Source: Polytrichum commune
Lineage: Eukaryota; Streptophyta; Polytrichopsida; Polytrichales; Polytrichaceae
Assembly: GCA_950295325.1 (NCBI GenBank)
Contig: OX485809.1
Coordinates: 32,984,001-33,048,000, forward strand
DNA: 64,000 nucleotides
Direction of reading: 5' to 3'
The first letter of the stretch is position 1, and the number at the start of each line of letters is the position of its first letter. The notes beneath the pieces are model-generated. The model searched no databases. It saw only the letters and a program-made list of their open reading frames with translations, and was not told the DNA's origin. Position numbers and translations under genes: made by a program. Below, one piece after another: positions 25,325 through 33,904 of the stretch.

Positions 25325-25830
25325 ATCATCAATGAAAAGTGTACATGGATTCCCTACATGACAAAGTATAACTAATGTTACATGGTTTGTCAATAATTGT
25401 GTTAGGCCCACCTCCAAGAGGTTGGATCATCAATGAAAAGTGTACATGGATTCCCTACATGACAAAGTATAACTAATGTTACATGGCTTGTCAATAATTG
25501 TGTTAGGCCCACCTCCAAGAGGTTGGATCATCAATGAAAAGTGTACATGGATTCCCTACATGACAAAGTATAACTAATGTTACATGGCTTGTCAATAATT
25601 GGGTACTGGTTCTATCTGTTACTGGTTACTTGTGACTATAGTGTCTACTCTCGAAAGGGGGAAGTAGTTCTATACCTCTATTCCTTTGCCCAGTGGGCTT
25701 AGGTCTAGGGGTGGAACGAACAGACACTTCATTCACGTCGGCCTCCTAACGGAGACCGAAGTTTCTCTTCTTCTGGCTTGTCAATAATTGTGTTAGGCCC
25801 ACCTCCAAGAGGTTGGCCTGATGCAAAATC
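25325..25830 (+). repeat. 101-bp tandem repeat array, 3 units
   Basis: Units begin 'atcatcaatgaaaagtgtac' at 25325, 25426 and 25527 and end with 'cacctccaagaggttgg'. They differ by very few bases (for example catggtttgt versus catggcttgt), so the amplification is recent. The third unit is split by the insertion at 25602-25773. Confidence 0.88.
25602..25773. mobile_element. 172-bp insertion with 17-bp flanking duplication (retroposon-like)
   Basis: The 17-bp TGGCTTGTCAATAATTG occurs at 25585-25601 and 25774-25790, exactly bracketing a GC-richer sequence absent from the other two repeat units. A long target duplication fits LINE-mediated (SINE-type) insertion. The right end is T/C-rich ('tttctcttcttct'). 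No clear A and B boxes are seen, so the class remains open. Confidence 0.55.
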
Positions 25831-25924
25831 CGGCAGGCCATGTCAGTTGTACGGTCTTCGGATGAGAATCAAGGGTCCTCACAACTACATGGTCACGGCC
25901 CTTGGCTTGTGTGTGAAGTGGCCT

Positions 25925-26341
25925 TGAGGAGGCCTACAACTACAAGGAAAGTATGGTTCCACCGTGTCCACCCCAAAGTTGTCAGTCCCTTGCATTGTTT
26001 TGGGTCTTGATGATTTTGTTTGCTTTTGACGATGAAATGAATGTTATTTTTCTTGTTATTTGTTTAAAAGAAGAGAAAGAATATCTCAACAATCATATTT
26101 TCTAGCGATATTGTTTCTTGAAAATTGGATGGAGGTAGGTCAAAGAAACTCTAGTAGAACATACATATATGAAGTCTTTCTAATTACATTTCTAAGTCTC
26201 ATGTTCCCTCGCCCATTCTAAATGAAAGAGATGTCGTGTATCATGGGGACCTTGTTATGACATTAGGACCAAAGCCGTTATTTTTTTAGAATCACAACAT
26301 GTTTTTTCTCAACCCTTCGCTGATTATTCGCATGCCTAGTG
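25925..26341. other. Intergenic DNA, no gene recognised
   Basis: No open frame of interest and no delimited element are seen between the two PIF-like elements. Confidence 0.5.
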
Positions 26342-26344
26342 TTA

Positions 26345-26843
26345 CGGCCACTTCACACACGAGCCAAGAGCCATGACCATGAAATTGTGGGAGCCCAAAA
26401 GAAAGTGTCCATAGGCCGTCCCAACACACCTCCAAAATCATGTAGTGTGGTCACGGGCCCTCAAGTGTCATGTGAAGCCATATGTGACCGGGCCCTCGAC
26501 CAAATGCTATGTCAATGAATTTCTATTCATGCGGGTCCTCACACATGGTAATATAGAATAATTCAACGGTTGTGAGCATTCAGATTGCCATAGTCTCCCA
26601 ATTTTGTGTTAGGCCTACCTCCAAGAGGTGGTTTTTGAAAATAGTCCAAATGACTATGAAACATGATCCATTTGATGCCATGTAGGAATCCACGTAGATT
26701 TTACATCCATCTTGCATTCACTTACTCCGTTGGTCCCTCAAGTGTAGTGTGAAGCAAACTTGGACTGGCTCCGCCTTTATCACCAATGAGAGTGCTTGAA
26801 GTATAATGGTTATGGGCTCTCAGTCTCATGTGTGAAGTGGCCC
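26345..26843. mobile_element. PIF/Harbinger-like element C
   Basis: The ends are CGGCCACTTCACACACGAG and CTCATGTGTGAAGTGGCCC, flanked on both sides by TTA (26342-26344 and 26844-26846). It belongs to the same family as the elements at 2.6, 9.9 and 25.2 kb. It also contains 'gttaggcctacctccaagagg', the motif of the 101-bp array in element D, so C and D are close relatives. Non-coding. Confidence 0.78.
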
Positions 26844-26846
26844 TTA

Positions 26847-29063
26847 GTGGCGGGTGGAGTTTCACAATTTTATGTCGATACTACACATTTACAGTGGGTG
26901 TGAATCTTTGAAGTTGTTGTCCTAAACAATTGAAGGACTGCTATCATATACATAACATTACTCAGATCCATAATATTGTTACGTGGGACCGTCAATATTC
27001 CACAACATATTCCCCACATGCAAACATATCGTGGGACTATTCAAGAATATTCCATGGAATACAGTCAGTCCCACAGAACATTGTTATGGATATGAATAAT
27101 GTTATGTATCCTAGGTTTCATATCCCATGAATGGGGGATAATTTTGAGTGACTTTTTGAACACTTGCATAGAATGGCTTGCAGCACAATATTAGAATAGT
27201 AAATTACTAAATGTGTATATCCTGCTATGTGGATGTTTGAACTTTCTTGGAATTTGACCAAGGTAATATTAACTTGAGCATGCTCATGTGAGACCCCTTG
27301 GCAATAGATTTCATAGGGATGACCCCTAAGTACCGGGGGTCAAAGGGTTTTGCATAGAGTTGCCTTAGATAAAAATCAGAGGTTGCTACACATGAAACAT
27401 ACCAATAAAATTGAACAACCTTTTCCCAATGTACAAGAGTCAAATTACGTAACCTACTTGCATGTAGGTATGCATTCTTGAGCAATATTTGTTTAAGGTA
27501 GGCGGTGTTATAACCATCATTTTAAGCGTTGAGTATATATACTAATATTTATATTGATATAGTTAAAAAATCAATAGCAAATGAAAGGGGATTGCAAAAC
27601 TTCAAAGTGTGTTTTTGTTTGGATTATGTATGCAAAAGTTGTAAGGGTTCAAAGTTTTGTTGGTAGATTGGAGAAGCCTAATGTTAGGGCGGTGGACATT
27701 CTCATAATCAATATGTAAACATCATTATTGAACATTTTTGAATAAGTCACCTTTGGTTCAGAAAGGCCTTAGTTAGTTACTAAGTTAGTGAGTGTCCAAA
27801 AACATTTGAATGAGTTACAATGGAGTTAGTAAGTAAGTACACTACTTATCCCAATTAGTGAGTGAGGGGAAATATGTGAGGATAATACTGAATTTCTTTA
27901 GACTACGAAATTAGTGCCACCAAAAGATCTAAAAAGCATTGTTCATCCCCACACTATCACTAAAAGTACTCTTCGTATCAACATTATTCACTAAAAGTAT
28001 CAGCAATATTCATCCTAGCATTGTTCAATTTTACATTCATTTTTTTTTATCATCACTCTACAAACACTGTAAAGCTCGCACTCATTGTCTTGAAATGTAT
28101 GATAAATACCATGTATTCATGAATTTAGGATCTCTTGGTAAAATATTCAATCCACACTAATTTTGAGAGTTGGAAAAATAATACGTGTTTTGGGAATTAG
28201 TACCACTCGCACAAATTGGGATAATCGGTGCAATTAACATCTTATAGAATTTTGACTACCTTTTACTTATTTGAAAAGATGCAGTATGGAGTTAGCATCT
28301 TAATAAATTTTGAGTGTCATTTGTTGATGTGCATCTTAAACATCTTTTAGTTGAGCATTGATAAGTTCTTAATGCTCCAAAAAGGAAAGATATGCTTCCC
28401 ATAAAGATAGGTGAGTGAAATGGATGAACATAGTGTGACAAAAGAGGATGAAGTGCATCCACGTTTCATCTAAAAGATGTCACATGTTAAAGCATAAGAC
28501 ACCTATGGTTAAGCATAGGACTTCTCTAATTTGGCATAGAATGACCTATGATGTGGCATAGGGGACCTACGCTTTAGCATAGATGACCTATAGTTTTAGC
28601 ATATGTAACCTAGGGTGAAGCACATGAAAGTTTCACATCCTAGTGGTGAGGATCAATGACATTTCAGTGGTGAAATATATTAGCCAAAAACCAAGAAAAC
28701 AAAAAATTTAATTTGTTCTTAAGGAAATTCATGCCTAATTCATAAAATTGAAATAAATTATTTTTAAAAAAAATCCACCAAAAAATCATCCATGTGGACC
28801 ATTTTCAATTGATTCCAACAAAGTTTCATCCCGGGTACGCAACTCCCGTATTATATGGTCCTGATTATAATCACTTATAATGCGTTTTAGTCCAATATTG
28901 AGTGATACAATTTGTTTTAATGTAGGAAACCCTTGTAGCCCTTTTAACAAGGAATCCAAAAATGTAATTATATATAGGAAATGAATATATTTTGAAGCAT
29001 ATAATTGCATTAAAACCTAATTATATGATTTTTTTAATACATGTACCATAGGTCAAACTATCC
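26847..29063. other. Intergenic DNA, no gene recognised
   Basis: A degenerate short tandem repeat at about 28490-28625 has units of roughly 25-28 bp around 'gcataggggacctatg' (about five copies). Short frames only; no RNA gene or delimited transposon is visible in the remainder. Confidence 0.5.
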
Positions 29064-29239
29064 AACCACTACAAGAAAAAACGGTTCCGTTCCAACAGAG
29101 TTCCAACAGAATTCTGTTGATTCTACCTGTTGATTCGGAACTCTTGATTCGGAACAATTTTAACACATATCTCTTGATTAAGGCATTGGTTAAATGTCCA
29201 AGTTATACTAGTAAAAATGATATAAATTAGTAATTCCGC

Positions 29240-29410
29240 TCCTCACATCCCGGGCCTACACACCTACTACCAAGGACCCTTGCCTAGCCTAGGCTAAAGG
29301 ACCTAGCCACCTACCTAATCTAGGCTAGGCCCAAGGGTGAAGGCCAAGCGTATCAATCCTTGAACCTCTTGCCTACCGCGAGGAGGCCTTAGCCACTAAG
29401 CCACCACTCA
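29240..29410 (-). mobile_element. tRNA-related SINE-like segment inside CACTA element 1
   Basis: On the minus strand a perfect pol III A-box-like TGGCTTAGTGG (29403-29393) is followed 27 bp later by GGTTCAAGGATT (29366-29355), close to the B-box GGTTCRANNCC. The segment is markedly more GC-rich than the host element. It does not fold as a full functional tRNA by eye, and its ends and target duplication are not resolved. Confidence 0.5.
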
Positions 29411-29449
29411 TCACATGCTATAGAACGAGTATGTAAGAGATTTGTATAA

Positions 29450-29960
29450 AGAGGCCGTAAAATTCATAAAATTTTGTAAAATTTATAATTACATAGATTA
29501 CATAATTACATAATTACATAATTATAGTAATTACAGAAATTTGTAATTACTGTAATTACTGTAATTTTTTATTACTATAATTACTGTAATTTCTGTAATT
29601 ACTTTAATTAGCAATTGCTGTAATTACTATAATTACTATAATTACTATAATTACTATAATTACTATAATTACTATAATTACTATAATTAGTATAATTACT
29701 ATAATTAGTATAATTAGTATAATTAGTATTTGCTGTAATTATTATTTTCTGTAATTAGTAATTAGTAATTACTTTAATTACTTTAATGAGTAAGTACAAT
29801 AATTAGAGTAATTGCTAATTAGTAATTAAAGCTACTATAAATAGAAAAAATTACAATCATTCACAATTTACTATAATTGTAAATTTAAGTAATTTAAGTA
29901 ATTAAATATTGCAAATTAATCAAACTATTTAATTATTGTAAATTATAGGAATCATAGTAA
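29450..29960. repeat. AT-rich simple repeat array (ATAATTACT)n and variants
   Basis: The core at 29620-29720 is a near-perfect 9-bp repeat of 'attactata'. It grades on both sides into variants such as 'taattactg' and 'aattagt'. It forms most of the interior of CACTA element 1. Confidence 0.85.
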
Positions 29961-30656
29961 TTGATTACTTTAACATAATTAGTGTTATTTAAAAATTAAA
30001 ATACAATAATTAAAATTCCTCTTCTGAAATCAACAGATAAATGATCTTCCTCTCTTGAAATCAACAGATAAATGTTCCCTCTGTTGATTTGTATCGCACA
30101 ATGGATCCATTTCAACATTGTTTTTCCCAAATCTGTTGAAATCAACAAAAATTAGTTGATTTTATGTTGATTCGGACCGCGATTTCTTGTAGTGAACTTT
30201 TTGGACTTTTTAATAAAGTTTTAACATTGTGAATGACTTATAATTTTAATGGGAGGCAACTATTCGTGGCTTATAATTATAATTGGAGGCAAATATTCGT
30301 GTGGATTTTTTAAAATTATGTATAGGCAACTTACTGGTCTAATTGTTGGGATAGAAAACTAATGATTTGTGTTAGGATACAGTTGAGGTATGTATTTTTA
30401 AGACCATATACATCATATGGTGCCCCGACTACTCAAGGGTATCATGGGGTATTTTAAAATATCATGGGTTCCCGGTTTAGGCTTAGGGCTTAGGGTTTGA
30501 GGCTTCTATATATTCGCTTTGAATCTTTTGTGTTCGGTTTTGGAGCCTTTGTGTCTTTGCTTTGGAGTGTGCGGCTTTGCTTTGGAGCCTTTGTGTTGTC
30601 GCTTTGGAGTGTGCTTGTGCTCATTTGGGAGGGTCATCCTTGGCTTAAACAAACAC

Positions 30657-30851
30657 ATGGATTGTGAGATGAAGCATAAAGGCTCATGTAGTGGAAGTAG
30701 AGATAGGGAGAAGGAATATGTTACACCTGTAATTGCCACAACTCCTTCCAAAAGAGGGAGACCTCGAAAGGACCCTCTATCATTTGTGAATACTAATCTG
30801 ACATCTACATTGAATACCTCTCTTAGATGCTCTACAAGGTTAAAAAACTAG
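30657..30851 (+). CDS. Small ORF with AT-hook-like motif (hypothetical)
   Basis: From the ATG at 30657 the frame encodes 64 aa containing KRGRPRKDP, which matches the AT-hook core (GRP flanked by basic residues), the minor-groove DNA-binding motif. The rest is Ser/Thr/Asn-rich and ends CSTRLKN. Upstream, 30510-30630 is a degenerate tandem repeat ('gctttggagtgtgcg', 'ggagcctttgtgt'), so the longer upstream frame is probably not coding. It may be the tail exon of a decayed gene or a transposon fragment; no splice partner was found. Confidence 0.25.
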   Translation: MDCEMKHKGSCSGSRDREKEYVTPVIATTPSKRGRPRKDPLSFVNTNLTSTLNTSLRCSTRLKN

Positions 30852-31329
30852 GTGTTTCAATTGTTTATATACATTGGAGTTTTTTTTTAATAAATATGCA
30901 ACCCAAATTTTTTTTCATCTCATTTTAATTTGATATAATTTGATATAATTTTTACAAAAGCCGTCCTCTAAGCCGTTTTTAATACGATGCCCCCTGCGTA
31001 TAATATGGGAGTTGCGTACCCGGGAGTTTCATCATGTTATAATCATTAAATTCAAAACCTGGATGAAATTGCTACATTTTATTTATTTATCTCATTCATC
31101 AATGCCGTTTGAGTGATAAAATAAAACAAATTGTAGAATAAAGACTGAAGAGCATGTGAAACTTGCAAAGCACGCACCTATTGTACTTCATATTGATTTG
31201 GGCGAACCAACCCATACACTCATTCCTTGTTGCATGCCTAAACCCTTGCTTCCAAGGAACCAGAGTACGGGTTGGTTCACCCCAGCCCTCCATACCCATC
31301 ATCACTTCCTGTCCTAGTAACTTAGCAAT
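30852..31329. other. Intergenic DNA, no gene recognised
   Basis: AT-rich flank of the hAT MITE. No domain-bearing frame. Confidence 0.5.
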
Positions 31330-31337
31330 ATTGCACC

Positions 31338-31565
31338 CAGGGCTCGGGGAGAACCGGCAGTTAGTTACGGATGAACTGGTCGAGTTTGAGAAATAACCAG
31401 TTGAAGTTCCAGACTTCAACATAATTACTGATCATTATGGAGGAATCTATAGAAGAATATACCTCAATTTAATAAAGCCAAACCAGAAGATGTCAACATG
31501 TAACCGGTTGGATTTAGAATCACTAGGATCTTGTCCGACTATGCCCAAAAACTTCCCGGGCATTG
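31338..31565. mobile_element. hAT-like MITE copy 4
   Basis: This 228-bp element starts CAGGGCTCGGGGAGAACC and ends ACTTCCCGGGCATTG. The target duplication is ATTGCACC (31330-31337) versus ATTGCATC (31566-31573), one transition apart. Interior motifs match copies 1-3, 5 and 6. Confidence 0.85.
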
Positions 31566-31800
31566 ATTGCATCATTAGAGCATGACCAACCATTGGCCGT
31601 CAAGTTGGCCGCAATGGAATGGTTCCGTTTTTAGGCCGCAACCTTTACAATATAGTTACCACGTAAGATCGTGTCCTAGTCAAGTCAAATCCAATTGACT
31701 TTGTCACATAAAGAGACTTATGAGGCAATTACCCGGTCACAAATTTAATGTAATAACACTTAATAACACTTCAGGCTCCATTAAATCCGCATCAACCTAC

Positions 31801-33096
31801 GGCGGACGTTAAACCTCCCCTTCCGAGCTTTTTGGGGAGGTAGATATGGGCAGGGGCAGCCTCCCCCATAAAGAAATGGACATTTTATGGACCCAACCAA
31901 AAACTTTTGCCCGCCCTGCCCTACCCGACTTTGAAAAAACCATTGTCCTTGCATTCTTGAAGGTCACTTATTCAAAAATCCCATATTGAGGGCATTTCAT
32001 GTTCAAGGTCCAAAATTCAATATATATGTTCACTTTCATAGAGTAGATAAGCACTTTGAGTGGGATTTCATTTTTGAAGTGAAACTGTCAATATAGCATG
32101 TACTTAACTTGGAAGTCAAATTTATTACAAAACCCTCATTAGTATTGAGGTTGTAATTTTTCTGACTTACCATTGAAAGGGTCTTTGTCATTCTAAATTG
32201 GAACTAAAATTAGTGTTTTATTTTTAGTATGTTTATTTTTCAATAGTTTACTTAATACCTTCTACTTTCACAAAGTATTCATAAAATTTTAAACTAATTA
32301 AGTGTGATTGAATGTAATTAAGTCTAAATAACCGTATTAGAAGGTAATTGAGCGCAAGGCCTAGTAGGTTTTTACAAGTATTCATACACATTCAAACTAA
32401 TTAAGCCCGATTCAGTGCAAGTAAGTGCATTTAGCCTAATTAAATGTAATGAAGCGTAAACAAGTGTAATTAAGCACACCATTCCTCATATCTGAATTAA
32501 ATCATGATTAATTCCAGTACGTGTATTTTATAATCAATTAGGATTAATTAAATTGGTAAGCATATTTTCTGATTGAATTGGGCTTAATTAGGATTAATTA
32601 TTATTAATTACATTCAATCACACTTAATTAGTTTAAATATCTATGAGTACTTTGTGAAAGTAGAAGGTATTAACTAAAAATATTAAAAATAAAAATATTA
32701 AAAATAAAAAACTAGTTTTAGTGGCATTTTAGAATCACAAAGACCCTTTCAATGGTAAGTCACAAAAATTACAACCTCAATGTTAATGAGGGTTTTGTAA
32801 TACTTTTGACTTCCAAGTTAATTACACTTTTTGATAGTTTCACTTCAAAAATGAAATCCCAATGAAAGTGCTTCATTACTCTATGAAAGTGAACATATAT
32901 ATTGGATTTTGAACTTTGAAGGTGAAATGCACTCAATATGGAATGTGTTTATTAGTGGCCTTAAAAAATACAAGGACAATGGTTTTTTTGAAGTCGGGCA
33001 GGACGGGCAGTCGGTCAGGTTTAGAAAATCTGGATTTCTTTCTGGGGAGCTGCCCCTGGCCGTGTCTACCTCCCCGAAAAGCTCGTAACGTACGCC
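31801..33096. mobile_element. Mutator-like foldback element with ~0.45-kb arms
   Basis: The left end GGCGGACGTTA and the right end TAACGTACGCC begin an inverted repeat of several hundred bases. Paired landmarks are GAGCTTTTTGGGGAGGTAGA, 'ccattgtccttg', 'aatatatatgttcactttca', 'acaaaaccctcatt' and 'accttctactttcacaaagta'. The flanking 9-mers are TCAACCTAC (31792-31800) and TTGACCTAC (33097-33105), 7 of 9 identical with two transitions. A 9-bp target plus long TIRs is the TIR-MULE signature. The 1,296-bp element has no open frame of note. Its right end abuts the 5' region of the membrane-protein gene. Confidence 0.8.
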
Positions 33097-33230
33097 TTGA
33101 CCTACTCTCTCAACTCCAACTCGGGAAGCTGCCAGTGACTGCAAAGCTGCTGCAAATCTTCAAAGTCGGTTATCTGAAGGTTCTTAGAAAGATATACACA
33201 CACACATAAAGACGGACTCTCGATCAGTTG

Positions 33231-33892
33231 GACCAAGCACCTTATGTGGAGGTTCTTTGTGTAATGTGTCGGTAGAGGCTTTGTTGGTCGAGAATTGTTG
33301 TAATTCGGAGACAACAACAAATACTAGTAGGTGAACACGGTTGTGGAGTGGTGTTTGGTCAGTCCGTTTCTTAGAGTGGCAGTAGTCCTCCTCTTCCAAG
33401 TTATGCTTGCATTCCTATCTCATGTGTTGCATATCTTATATAGACGATCTTGGTGTCCTCTATCGGTAGAATTTTTGTTGGTCGAGGATTGGGATTCGGA
33501 GACATCAACAACCAGTTGAGTAAGATTGAGTGCTGCTTATCGTATGCGGAGGATCTTGGTGTCATGTGTCGGTAGAAATTCTGTTGGTTGAGAACTGGGA
33601 TTCGGAGACGACGACGACAACAACAAGAACAAAAACTAGTTGTGCCGAGGTGGAGTACTGCATATCTTATGTGGAGGATCTTGGTGCCCTATGTCGGTAG
33701 AACAGTTGTTCGTTGAATATTGGGATTCGGAGACGATGACAACAAAAGCAACTAGTTGAGGAAGGCTAAGTACTGCATAACTTATGTGGAGGACCTTGGT
33801 TTCCTGTACCGGTAGAACTTTTGTTGGTTAAGAAGAATCGGGATTCGGAGACATCATCAACAACTTGTTGAGCAAGGTTGACGATCAATTTG
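33231..33892 (+). repeat. Five imperfect ~110-bp tandem repeats before the membrane-protein start codon
   Basis: Each unit contains 'cttatgtggaggatcttggtg', then 'cggtagaa..ttgttggt', then 'gggattcggagac', then a CAACAA-rich stretch. Units start near 33238, 33431, 33538, 33662 and 33777; units 1 and 2 are separated by about 85 bp of other sequence. The last unit ends immediately before the ATG at 33905, so the array probably lies in the 5' UTR or core promoter. Confidence 0.82.
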
Positions 33893-33904
33893 GGGGCAAC
33901 GGTC

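Larger units (their letters stand above)
25194..25924. mobile_element. PIF/Harbinger-like element D with 101-bp tandem repeats
   Basis: The left end GGGCCCCTTCGGACACAAG is an imperfect inverse of the right end CTTGTGTGTGAAGTGGCC. TGA flanks both sides (with TTG..A sliding), consistent with a 3-bp target. The interior carries three nearly identical 101-bp units starting at 25325, 25426 and 25527. A further insertion lies at 25602-25773. No coding capacity is visible. Confidence 0.6.
29067..30194. mobile_element. Non-autonomous CACTA (En/Spm-like) element 1
   Basis: The left end CACTACAAGAAAAAACGG and the right end CCGCGATTTCTTGTAGTG are inverted repeats with the canonical CACTACAAGAAA terminus. 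The 3-bp target duplication AAC lies at 29064-29066 and 30195-30197. Subterminal repeats of the 'tctgttga' and 'caacaga' type occur near both ends, as CACTA transposase binding sites do. The interior encodes nothing; it holds an AT-rich simple array at about 29450-29960 and a tRNA-related SINE-like segment at about 29240-29410. Confidence 0.88.
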
